DNA of 64,000 nt. Source: Pilasporangium apinafurcum (lineage: Eukaryota; Oomycota; Peronosporomycetes; Pythiales; Pythiaceae). The notes under the pieces were generated by a model that saw only the letters and a list, made by a program, of their open reading frames with translations, was not told where the DNA came from and did not search any database. The DNA lies in NCBI GenBank assembly GCA_001600495.1, contig BCKE01000009.1, forward strand, positions 93,834-157,833. Reading direction: 5' to 3'. Made by a program: the position numbers and the translations under genes. Positions 1 through 8,979 of this stretch are shown here, piece by piece (the stretch's first letter is position 1; every line of letters starts with the position of its first letter).

Positions 1-998
1 TTGAAGCAAAAAATGAATGGAAGGAAGAGATTTCACATCCAAGGTTGGTCATCACTTTTCTTCTTTTTCTGCTGCAAGTTGCGCAACTGCTGTAATGAAA
101 AGCTATGTGCTAAAGGGCAGCTGCAAAAGAATTTGTTAATATCAAAGCTACATCAGTACGAGGGTGTATACTTAGGCGAGAGTTGTTCTTCATTTTTTGT
201 TGTGTAATCTTTGGCAACATAGATTGCAATCAGATTACCCACCCTTCCATCATCATATTTCCTTTTATGCTCCATTTTTTGTTGCACGACTTGAAGATCT
301 ACATGACCAGCTCTTTGGTCCAAATCCAACAAGATTAGAAGCATTTGAATATATCTCGCCTCGAACCTTCTGAGATCGAACGCCTGACGTATCAGAATTC
401 CACTTAACGGTCAAATGCCTTGTTTCATGTATTGCTTGTGATAAGCATGGAAAATCCATTCACGTCGAATAGTATTTCCATATACGCGCTCGGTTTGTCG
501 CTCTTTTTTATTTCTGTACAAGGGCCGACGCAATAATGATTTCATCTGAGATGAAACTGGTTTCATCATTGGCTGCTTTAGCTGGTGACGCAGTGAGGAT
601 GATAGTCGGATACCTGTGTAGGTAGAGAAATATACTGTTCACCAGTTAAATAACCTACTCGCCCGCCCACTCCTCCCGTCTCCATATCGGTTCCATTGGG
701 TTCAGTGTGCGTCTTTATGCTACGGATATGCGGCTGGTTTGTTATGGGAAGTGTGAAAAAGGCTTAATCACTTCAAAACGAATGTCTTTGGGAGCATCGT
801 CTGGACTGATCTGCATGGATCTGTTTTCTTCGCTCTTTGGAACCTTCCTGGATGTATATGTAACCTCAAAAGATTATATGTGATACCAAAGCACCCCAGG
901 GAGGATCTCCTATTTCTTGTTTGGATCCGACTTGACCAGCAAAACCTAAGACTAGACAACCATGGAGTAGGCATCTCTGATATCTGGACTCGATAAGT
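1..998. other. No intact gene; probable transposon debris
   Basis: Only short open frames are present, none with a domain I recognise. Two overlapping minus-strand frames at about 153-459 read as protein-like stretches but are in different phases, have no convincing start and end abruptly. They may be pieces of a decayed gene. The stretch lies downstream of the Fanzor remnant at 999-1190, so it could belong to that element. No RNA gene or clear repeat was seen. Confidence 0.4.
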
Positions 999-1190
999 TC
1001 AGGGAAGTAAGTACTCATTCTTGAGAAAGATGTATCTAGAAGCGTTGACATCTTTGTCAAGGACGAACTTGCAGTGAGAACAGTCAAAGACTTTCTAGTG
1101 GTTCATTGTGTGGTTGATTCTCCTACAGTGAGAACAAATCTTTGTTGTATAGTTTTCCTTATAGTCATATGTGTGGCCTTTGCCTTCCTT
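999..1190 (-). pseudogene. Fanzor (eukaryotic TnpB-like) C-terminal remnant
   Basis: The minus strand encodes the C-terminal zinc ribbon and third RuvC motif of a Fanzor/TnpB-type nuclease. A stretch reading YTTKICSHC is followed by a second pair, FDCSHC, and then DKDVNASRYIFLKN, before a stop at 999-1001. The pattern CxxC, CxxC, then D-x-D-x-N-A-S/A is characteristic of this family, whose members are RNA-guided nucleases carried by transposons. An in-frame TAG at 1095-1097 lies between the two cysteine pairs, and no long frame continues upstream, so the copy is dead. The RuvC-I and RuvC-II regions were not found. The conserved Asp in the usual RD pair is preceded by Lys here. Confidence 0.75.
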
Positions 1191-1942
1191 TCGCACCGAT
1201 GCTACCATGCCACACTTTCCAGACAATCACTTTAATTTTCCACGCACTCGATCCTTTCAGCCATGCACTGTCATCGCTTCGCATCCGTTCTTGAAAAGAA
1301 GAATGGTGCTGAGACGAGGTCATTGTGGAGAATTGGAAACACATTTCAGCTTCTATCGATAGAGGTCTGTTCCCTTAAAAAAACACACATCAAAGTATTG
1401 GAGAAATGGGAGGTAGAGGTTAACTTCTATTACCCATTGATCCTATCAGTGGGACTTTGCCTTGGGTAATAAAGGATAAGAGAAACACGAATACCTCCAA
1501 TGTACTTATTCAGCTAACACTGATCTGCACGCTATTATTTTTGCTCACAAGTTGGGCTCAATCACTTACAGCACATGACACCATCTATGAGTCTTTTTTA
1601 CTTGGCTATTTACCATACCTCACTCAAATCTAGAAAATTCGACAAGTCTAAAACGGATACACATGATAGTCTGCAATTCTCTGTGTATGAATGTTACTGT
1701 TAGTATGCATTCTGAGTGCAATTAGTCGCTACTCGACTCGGACAATAGACCATTCGAGTTACGACGAGCAGAATAGCGTGTAGGAAGAGCATCCGTGGAC
1801 AGCGAGGGAGACAAAATCTCTCAGGTGCGTTCACACAGTTAGTCCTTACGCTGATATTTAGTAGAAGATTGGTGGGACCAGGCGGCTTTAACCAGTGGCT
1901 AAAATTAGCTCCATTGTCGCTTTTACGAAAGCACCCACCAAG
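1191..1942. other. Intergenic, no gene recognised
   Basis: Short frames only. The upstream continuation of the Fanzor remnant may run into the first 200 bases, but frames shift repeatedly and nothing could be aligned. The last 100 bases form the 5' flank of the DnaJ gene. Confidence 0.4.
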
Positions 1943-3115
1943 ATGGGTCGACCATCATTCTCCGAGAAGCCGCGTACGCAACAGAAGCGAAAGCGCCGAC
2001 AGAAAAACGAGGAGAAACTGAAGAAGACGACGAACGTCACAGCAGCAGAAGAAGAAGCAAAGAAGGAAACACAGCAGCAGCAATCAGTGGAAGCAACCGC
2101 GTGTGTGTCACCTAAAACAGAAGAAGAGCAAAGACCGCGAGTGAAGCGCAGAAGAACGACTACAACTTCACCACCACCAGAAGAAGAATCGAAAACTCCA
2201 CCTAACGAACCAAAAACAGGATCCGAAACCAACGAGCACATGGCGAATCAATTCGAATCGGACGACTACTTTATAGTGTTGGGGCTTACACGTGCAGCCA
2301 CCGACGCGGACGTGAAGAAGGCATATCGAAAACTGGCCGTGCAATGGCATCCAGACAAGAACCGCGACGATCCGCGTGCAGAAGAATATTTCAAGTTGAT
2401 CGCGGAAGCGTACGAAGTGCTGAGCAATCCAGAGAAACGCAAATGTTACGAACGCTACGGCAAACAAGGGCTTGAAGGGAGTGGAAATGAACGAGACAAT
2501 CCGTATCACGACCATTTCGGGTTTGGTGGCCATGCAGGATTTTCGGCTCGACATGCCCAGGATATCTTTGACGCGTTTTTCGGTGGCATGGACCCGTTTG
2601 AACAATTTTTCGGTGGTGGAGGATTCGGTGGTAGTCGACGCAGCAACCATCGACACCATCAGCACCGTGCATCGGAATGGGATCCATTTGGTATGCATAT
2701 GGGAATGGGGATGGGCATGGGAATGGGAATGGGAATGCGTAGTGGCTTCGGCGGTGGCATGAACAGCATGATGGATTCATTTTTCAGTGATGATTTTGGC
2801 GGAAGCGGAGGCTTTGCGTCGTTCAGTTCCAGTAGCAACTTTGGCGGAGGGTTTGGAGGTGTCTCGCAGAGCGTCAGCTCGTCTTCCTATACAGATCGCA
2901 ACGGCCACCTTATCACCCAGAAAACCACGACGACAGTCGATGCTAATGGTCGCACAGAGACACTCACGGAAGAATTTAGAAACGGCACACTGATCAATTC
3001 ATCCTCGACTTCCAGCAACCGCCTGGCCGAAGCTGGCCGCATGCAATTGGAAGGTGATGGTCACATGCGCGAATCCCAAATGCCACGTCGTACCTCGCGC
3101 CGCCGCGTTACGTAA
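1943..3115 (+). CDS. DnaJ/Hsp40 co-chaperone, DNAJB-type with G/F-rich region
   Basis: A single-exon gene of 390 residues. The J-domain spans about residues 107-179 and carries the HPD motif near residue 136 in a WHPDKN context, so it should stimulate Hsp70 ATPase activity. It is followed by a long Gly/Phe/Ser-rich region and a C-terminal stretch with a TITTKTT-like element resembling DNAJB6/B2-type proteins. The first ~100 residues are Lys/Glu/Gln/Thr rich with basic clusters, possibly a nuclear signal. I chose the ATG at 1943, in good context; the frame is open back to 1895 but only with GTG. A shorter form from the ATG at 2240, just before the J-domain, is also possible. A Gly-Met dipeptide run at about 2698-2738 is encoded by a hexanucleotide repeat. 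Confidence 0.9.
   Translation: MGRPSFSEKPRTQQKRKRRQKNEEKLKKTTNVTAAEEEAKKETQQQQSVEATACVSPKTEEEQRPRVKRRRTTTTSPPPEEESKTPPNEPKTGSETNEHMANQFESDDYFIVLGLTRAATDADVKKAYRKLAVQWHPDKNRDDPRAEEYFKLIAEAYEVLSNPEKRKCYERYGKQGLEGSGNERDNPYHDHFGFGGHAGFSARHAQDIFDAFFGGMDPFEQFFGGGGFGGSRRSNHRHHQHRASEWDPFGMHMGMGMGMGMGMGMRSGFGGGMNSMMDSFFSDDFGGSGGFASFSSSSNFGGGFGGVSQSVSSSSYTDRNGHLITQKTTTTVDANGRTETLTEEFRNGTLINSSSTSSNRLAEAGRMQLEGDGHMRESQMPRRTSRRRVT
2698..2738 (+). repeat. In-frame GGNATG hexanucleotide microsatellite
   Basis: About seven consecutive GGNATG units encode a (Gly-Met)n run inside the G/F-rich part of the DnaJ protein. Because the unit is six bases, slippage would change the length without breaking the frame. 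Confidence 0.85.
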
Positions 3116-3874
3116 GAGTATAAAAGAACGAATACACTACACTCACTCCTCCTTGGTTGTGTGTGTTTTCGTTGATTCACCCAGAAGATGTTAAGTTAAA
3201 CAAGGTATTTACATGAGCTCCGTTCAGCGCCGCATGTTTTTTTTCGGTTTGCTTTATTCTTTCCTCCAAATGCATACACAACAACTGGCGGATACCAGAA
3301 TATGGACTAACCGTGTTGACGCGTGCAGGAGGTTACTAGGCTTTTCCGCTGCCCACGTACACTCTTTCTACATTCTATTCTGCTCGTCGCAACCTGAGTG
3401 GCCTTGGAAATCCACGTAGGAGATACATGGCGAGTGTAAGAATGTTTTTCGATTCGTTGACGTTTCGCTCTCACGTGATTCTACACTCGCTGTTGTTACA
3501 GTGGGAGCTCTGGCTCATCAACCTGATGTGTGTGCTCAACGCACAGCTTGTTCTTGTGAATTGAGTAGTAGGCTATGATGGCATGATCGAATTTATTTAC
3601 ACAGCACAATACCATCCATGAGTCTTTTGGCTCCTGCTTTTCTCAGAAAACGAATTCTAAGCGATGAAATGGCATGGTCAACAAAAAAAATCGCAGACTA
3701 TCGGCTAGTGGTACGTTATTCATTTGATATAAATTTAGAAAGTTTGCGTTTGATGATGAGTGTCGTTTGCTCATCATCAAAGACCAAGAGCTGCAGCGTA
3801 ATTGGAGTAACTCAACTATCTACGTGAGAAGTCTTCTCTTGCTTGCTTCGATTTGTTCATCAAATTAACACGCG
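3116..3874. other. Intergenic, no gene recognised
   Basis: Contains T-rich stretches and short frames without domains. Its last part is the 5' flank of the secreted hydrolase gene at 3875. Confidence 0.4.
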
Positions 3875-5280
3875 ATGCGTTCTTCTCCCTTCCTTATTGC
3901 GTCTATGTGGACGCTCACGTTGTTGTGGTGCTCTGGATGCTTGGCGTTTAATCTGGATGACGCGCATGTCGAAGAGATCTTTCATTACACAGGCGACTCG
4001 CACTATGACTTTGGTTATCAATTAGGGCAGCGCTTCTCAACAAAAATCCACCAGCGCATGCGGTTGAATGCAAAACTACAGACACTACTGCTTCCATATG
4101 CAGAAACTGTCGAAGGAGAAGCGCTCTATGAAGCATATCTCAAGCGCCATTCTACCACCTTCCCTGTAAGAACTTGTCCAGTGCATTTTTAAAATTGGTC
4201 AAACATCATGATTGATTAGCTGTCTCTTGATTTTACGATATAGAAATACGTGGAGGAACTTCAAGGCATGGCGGACGGTAGTGCCGTCCCGTTCAAAACG
4301 CTCTTTGTGGCAAACATCATCGAAGAATTCGGTGATTCCATCCCTCCATCCTTTTTATCCAGAACCTCACTTACTGTCATGAAGCCAGTACTGCGCTGTT
4401 CGGATCTGGTGTTGGCGTCTGCCAATTTGCGCGTGGTAGCGCACAACGAAGATGCATCAGCACAAGACGTCAATCGCACAGCGATTGTTATCGCTAAGAT
4501 TAGTGATAACCCGATGTTTGTGGCGTATACATATTTGGGTGATTTGCCCTCTGGCGCGTTTGGCTTCAACGCAAACGGCATCGGTTTTACGCTCAATTGT
4601 ACGTGCATCGATTTGTCCATGTGTTCTTCTTGTTATTATGGCATAATGAGAGTAATAATTCTTGATTGTATGTAGATGTGGAGCCCGCCGAGACGTTCAT
4701 TACAGGCTTAGGAAGAGGCTTCATCTCTCGAGATCTCCTGAACGCACACAATGCCGAGGACGCGCTCTTCCGGATCACTCGTCCTGGTCAGGCCTCTGGT
4801 CACAATTATCAGCTTATGGATTTCCGCAGTCAGCGCATTTGGAATATCGAAGCTGCGTCCTTTGACCGCAATATCATATACGAATTCACCGACCGCTCAA
4901 GTAAGAACGTCTCGACATTTTTCCATGCAAATCAGTACCAACGGCTTGAAATCAAGCAACCGCCCTATCAGAGCAGTATCCATCGTCTCAAGCGCTATAG
5001 TGAACTGACACCGCCGACTACGATCTCTGCGGCATTAGTAGTGCTCGGCGACCAGAAAGACCGACTTTATCCAGTGTTCCATGACGCGCTTTCCCATGAG
5101 CGAGGTGAATTGTCTGGGTGGACGCTGACAACCATCGTCTTTGACCTCGTGAGGAGTAAAGCTTGGTCGTTTCGAAGTAATCCGGCTAAAAAGCAAGTCA
5201 AATTGGTCTGGGACCTTCAGGAATTGACCGTCACGCCAGTAGAGCAAGTACTGAATGCGCAGGATGCTGTGATCGAGTGA
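3875..5280 (+). CDS. Secreted C45-family Ntn hydrolase (Tan / acyltransferase-like)
   Basis: Three exons (3875-4165, 4244-4598, 4676-5280) join in phase to give 416 residues. The N-terminus is a clear signal peptide with a hydrophobic core ending near LAF. The middle holds an RCSDLVLAS stretch followed by VVAHNEDA and later YLGDLPSGAFGFNANG. This is the arrangement of peptidase family C45 (penicillin acyltransferase, insect Tan), where the Cys becomes the N-terminal nucleophile after self-cleavage and the NED segment lines the active site. It probably hydrolyses an amide between a small acyl or amino-acyl group and an amine in the secretory pathway or outside the cell. Acid ceramidase/NAAA-type enzymes share the fold and are the main alternative. 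The substrate cannot be told from sequence. Confidence 0.82.
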
Positions 5281-5411
5281 GTGAAGGATTGATGTATCAT
5301 CATCCTATTCTTAGAGTGGGTGAAGATGATTAGCTATTTTTGACAATATGAATCAGAAAACATTCATGACAAGGATTGTCAGGCGTATTGCATCTGTGGA
5401 ATGAGGAATCA

Positions 5412-6434
5412 ATGACAACACCAAAGCCAGCAACGACAGCGGCGTCTGACGATGTAGCAGCACTTGTAATAGCTGATTATTGCTCTTTAATCAGGCTGGA
5501 TTGCATATTGATCGAGTCATTTCCACTGTCTTTACCTGTATAGGAAGATGCAGTCTGGCATGAAAAGCACAGCGCGAACAGTAACGAAGACAAGGATTTC
5601 CAGTCCAGCGCCATCAACGGCCTGCTCTGCTGTCTGCGCAGTCGATGTCTTGGCTGCACGTGTGTGTTATTTCCGTTTGCGTTATTCCTTCTTGTCTCTC
5701 TCTGTCTCCCAGCAGCCAAGGCAACCCTCAAGCAGGCATTTCTCATTCTGTCACTATTACCACCAGGAGTTTACGTCGTTTCAGGAATTTTGCTGGTACT
5801 CTTGGTCTGTCAGCGGCAGATTCAAACAGATACTGAGAACGCCCAGGCAGCACATTATTATCTACGGACAGTCGCCAATCTCAAAAAAATCGCTGTCACT
5901 TCAGGCCAATCTCACGCCACTCTCGATTCTGTTCCTGGTCGCTTTGCATTATTTTTGCAAGCAGCGCGTGAGAACCACGTCGTGAATTGCCAGTGGTGTT
6001 TGGATGAGCAACAGGATCCGGATGAAGTCGATCATCTTGGCAGAAGCGCACTGCATTGGGCCGCTCTTTCAGGTTCAGATGAAATCGTGGCGCTTTTGCT
6101 GCGCAGTGGCGCGACGATCAATCTGCCCGATACACTGGAACGGCTCACGCCGCTGCATTACGCCGCCTACTACGGCCACATCAAGATTACCCGACTGTTG
6201 GTCACCGCTGGGGCTGATATGACACTAACTGATGGAAGGAAATTCAATCCACTGCAGCTAGCAGAGATGGCGAATCTCAAGCTCGCAAGTGTGCAGCCGT
6301 CACACCAGATGATCATTAAGTATCTGCGTGTGGCAATGAAAGATACAGCAACTCCCCCGCTTGAGCATATCACTGGTCTCACCGTAATGAACTACATCGA
6401 ACGACAGATCATGGCGCTTCCACAGGCAGAGTGA
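5412..6434 (+). CDS. Membrane-anchored ankyrin-repeat protein
   Basis: Two exons: 5412-5465 (MTTPKPATT...) and 5544-6434, joined in phase 0, giving 314 residues. After a short polar N-terminus comes a Cys-rich segment (LLCCLRSRCLGC), then two hydrophobic stretches at about residues 55-100 that look like transmembrane helices. At least two canonical ankyrin repeats follow, recognisable by LGRSALHWAAL and LTPLHYAAYYGH. There is no DHHC-Cys domain, so it is not an ankyrin palmitoyltransferase. The Cys-rich juxtamembrane segment could be palmitoylated (inference). It converges on ATG101 with only about 60 bases between the stop codons. Specific function unknown. Confidence 0.75.
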
Positions 6435-6493
6435 GATAAGTCAGATAGGCGAGAAAGCTTTTTTCATGTTGATAAATATATAAAATGAAGGTT

Positions 6494-7360
6494 TTATGCC
6501 ATGAGTCTGACGCTAGTGGAATAATTGTGATCGTTTTGCATGGCGTCTCGACTCCCATAGGCTGAGATCTAGAATGGGGCACAAAGTATATGCAACGGAT
6601 TAGGCCAGTTAGCCTTTATTACAAATTTTCATAATAATGGTGGGTTGCATACCTCAAAATCATACATGGCATTGGGAATATGCTCGATCGTCTGGACAAC
6701 CGATAGAATCTGTAGTAGTGAATGCTGCAGTGCAGTTTCCGTCTCCTCTGCCACCACCTCACACTCTGTATGAAATACAGCCATATAATATCATCGAGAA
6801 AATCCAAGTAGCGTCAAATTAATCAGAGAAAACCAACCTTCTGATGTCACAGCAACGCTGAGTGGCAAGACCCACTTCTCAAAGACCAGCTTCTCCTCAT
6901 TTGACATCAAGCCGAATAGTGCTTTCTTCACCTTCCGCTCGAAAAACGTCACAACCACACAGCCGGTTACCGTTGAAGCAATTGTACTCCCATATGGTCC
7001 GCCTGGTCCTGCTGGCAGATTTGTTGGATGCGTCGCATGTACACTGTCTTCGAAACTGCGCACAGCGTGGTCTACTTTACGGCTAACGTCTCCCACCGCG
7101 CACAGCGCATACGTAATGCGTGGGAACGCATGGCAGGATGCCTCGCTGGGACGTACAGGTCCTGGGGCACGCGTGAAGAGAATCGTGTGCAACAATGCGG
7201 TGAGAACATCACCGATGTCCACCAATCGCACGGGAATTTCGTCTAATACATGTTCCTTCCATGGAAGCGTGCTCGAGGAGCCGTAAAGACCGATCGAACT
7301 GGTGGATGAACCGGGTGTAGAGGCCATTTGTGTGGATGGGGCATGCATACTGTGCATCAT
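6494..7360 (-). CDS. ATG101: Autophagy protein ATG101 (HORMA-type)
   Basis: Exons 6838-7360, 6653-6765 and 6494-6568 on the minus strand join in phase to give 236 residues from the first ATG, or 225 from the ATG at 7327; human ATG101 has 218. The N-terminal block EIPVRLVDIGDVLTALLHTI matches the start of ATG101, and later segments correspond to the family's central EE and basic blocks. The last short exon ends in a YSTSVRLM-type segment like the ATG101 C-terminus. ATG101 binds ATG13 in the ATG1/ULK initiation complex. The inverted-repeat end of a transposon lies only 20 bp upstream of the first ATG, so the promoter and 5' leader must sit largely inside the element. Either start codon is possible. 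The final exon is the least certain. Confidence 0.8.
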
Positions 7361-7379
7361 TCTTGTTCGTAGACTTCTT

Positions 7380-7572
7380 CGATGTCTTCTTGTACTAAAA
7401 TTCGTCTCAGGTAATAAGCAAAATATATTTTGTCAAAACCGGGTGTTTTGGGACTTCTCCACTTTTGGCATCTTCTTGAAACAACTGCTTATTAGAGAAA
7501 GAAAAAACCTATCGATTGAGGCAAATTTTGGATCTCTGGAAGAGACAAAATCACCTCGGAAGCATGGATAAT
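7380..7572 (+). repeat. Left terminal inverted repeat (193 bp)
   Basis: Identical to the reverse complement of 8568-8760. It begins CGATGTCTTCTTGTAC and lies directly upstream of ATG101, which is transcribed away from it. Confidence 0.92.
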
Positions 7573-8019
7573 TACAACTGGAAGAATACTATCAGAGACG
7601 ACTGCATTCCCCGTCATGGTCTTTATATCAGGATCTATGGAGTTCAACCAATTTCCGCCACGCTTTGCAGCATATAGACTTAGCTGAACAGAAACACAAG
7701 TAACTATGTTTGTTTGGTTTTGTTGATTTAATTGTTTTCTGCAAATCGCGCATGGATTTTGTTGTCTCAATCTCCACGGAGCAAATGCTTGCTTCTCTGG
7801 ACACTGTGTACCAGAGCTTTATTATGTTTCTTCGTAACACCAAATTGAAGAATAAATGCGTGCACTTCTTTTTTGATTGATTAATGTGAATTGATATTTC
7901 AAGAGAAAGTGCTAATGGTTTGATCTTGACCTGTTCAAGTAAAACACAGATTCTACAAACAGAATAAGTGGCACTCTGTTTTATATGGGAATTTGTAAGT
8001 GATGTCACCGATTGATTTG

Positions 8020-8292
8020 TCAATGATTGGCGACATCTATTTCCAGGAACTTCTCTTTGACTTTAATCCAATCGTCAACATGTTTCTTCCACTCTCTTTC
8101 ATCAAAGGTATCCATAACATGGTGAGCAAACGTCTCCATCTCTGCGAGAGAAACAGTACTGTTGCGTGTCGCTACGTAATGCTTGACGTAGAAGCAAACC
8201 ATCTCAATAGGATTCAATTCTGGATGACCTATTGAGAGGAGAAGCACTTCACAGGTCCATTTCTTGCCCCAAAATCTACGCTTAATACACAA
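8020..8292 (-). pseudogene. Transposase C-terminal fragment (end of DDE domain)
   Basis: Contains GHPELNPIEMV, the hallmark end of the Tc1/mariner DDE domain with its catalytic Glu, then a basic tail of about 60 residues. The upstream Asp motifs are absent, so roughly 100-150 codons appear deleted between this and the HTH fragment. Confidence 0.8.
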
Positions 8293-8333
8293 GATCGGGT
8301 TTGTTATTCTTACAAGTCAGTGTGAGCTCTACG

Positions 8334-8576
8334 CTAGTCAATTCCACCAAGTCCTCCACAGACTTCCATTAACCTTAACCTGATGGTCTGGGCACTGATG
8401 TCAAAGGAGTCCGTCGTTCGGAGGAGAGGGTGGGAAACTTTGTGCCAGTTTTTATCCCTCTCTTCTCGCTTCAAATACGATTTAGAATCATTGATTGCGA
8501 CCGCCATGTTATGCGAGATATTCCTAACTCTACGCTTTCTCTTCGAGATCTTGCTTGCTGTATTGCGATTATCCAT
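8334..8576 (-). pseudogene. Transposase N-terminal fragment (HTH part)
   Basis: About 80 codons from the ATG at 8576, which lies in the inverted repeat. The fragment is basic and carries a WHKVSHPLLRTTDSFDISAQ segment followed by TIRLRL, resembling the second helix-turn-helix of Tc1-type transposases. It stops at 8334, before any catalytic residue. It is the front half of the broken transposase in this element. Confidence 0.65.
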
Positions 8577-8760
8577 GCTTCCGAGGTGATTTTGTCTCTT
8601 CCAGAGATCCAAAATTTGCCTCAATCGATAGGTTTTTTCTTTCTCTAATAAGCAGTTGTTTCAAGAAGATGCCAAAAGTGGAGAAGTCCCAAAACACCCG
8701 GTTTTGACAAAATATATTTTGCTTATTACCTGAGACGAATTTTAGTACAAGAAGACATCG
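8568..8760 (-). repeat. Right terminal inverted repeat (193 bp)
   Basis: Reverse complement of the left repeat. The first in-frame ATG of the transposase N-terminal fragment (8576, minus strand) lies inside this repeat, so start codon and terminal repeat overlap. Confidence 0.92.
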
Positions 8761-8979
8761 GAAACTGTCACTATTACATACATTTTCATTTTAGTGACAT
8801 AATACATTGTGATTTTTATCCAATTGTAGAGTCTGGAACAATATTTCTTTCACATAAAAAAGCATTATGCTGCGTTTATTGGCTATAATTAGTGATAGAG
8901 ATTTTTGAGTAGTTATTAATGTACTGCACTGAACCCTGAGTGTCCAAAGAACAGGGAAACCCAGTGCACACATTCAAAA

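Larger units (their letters stand above)
7380..8760 (-). mobile_element. Non-autonomous Tc1/mariner-type element with perfect 193-bp TIRs
   Basis: The segment is bounded by perfect inverted repeats, 7380-7572 and 8568-8760, identical by eye over 193 bases. The minus strand between them encodes two pieces of a Tc1/mariner-type transposase: an N-terminal part with a helix-turn-helix-like SFDISAQTIRLRL segment, and a C-terminal part with the HPELNPIE motif carrying the last acidic residue of the DDE triad. The central catalytic part with the two Asp residues is missing and frames are broken. The element therefore cannot encode an active enzyme. Perfectly matching ends suggest recent insertion or gene conversion. 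I could not identify a target-site duplication: the bases just outside the repeats do not match, and no flanking TA is seen. Confidence 0.85.

Noticed and set aside
1895-1942. GTG-started extension of the DnaJ frame
   Set aside because: GTG starts are not expected in a nuclear gene; the ATG at 1943 fits better.
2168-2698. 176-codon minus-strand frame inside the DnaJ gene
   Set aside because: It is the antisense of a repetitive G/F-rich coding region and has no domain.
1565-3632. ~30-bp similarity between about 1567 and 3602 (ACAGCAC...ATGAGTCTTTT)
   Set aside because: The match stops after about 30 bases with several mismatches, so chance or a very old repeat cannot be excluded.
7380-8760. 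TA target-site duplication for the Tc1-type element
   Set aside because: The bases outside the perfect repeats do not match each other, so no duplication could be claimed.
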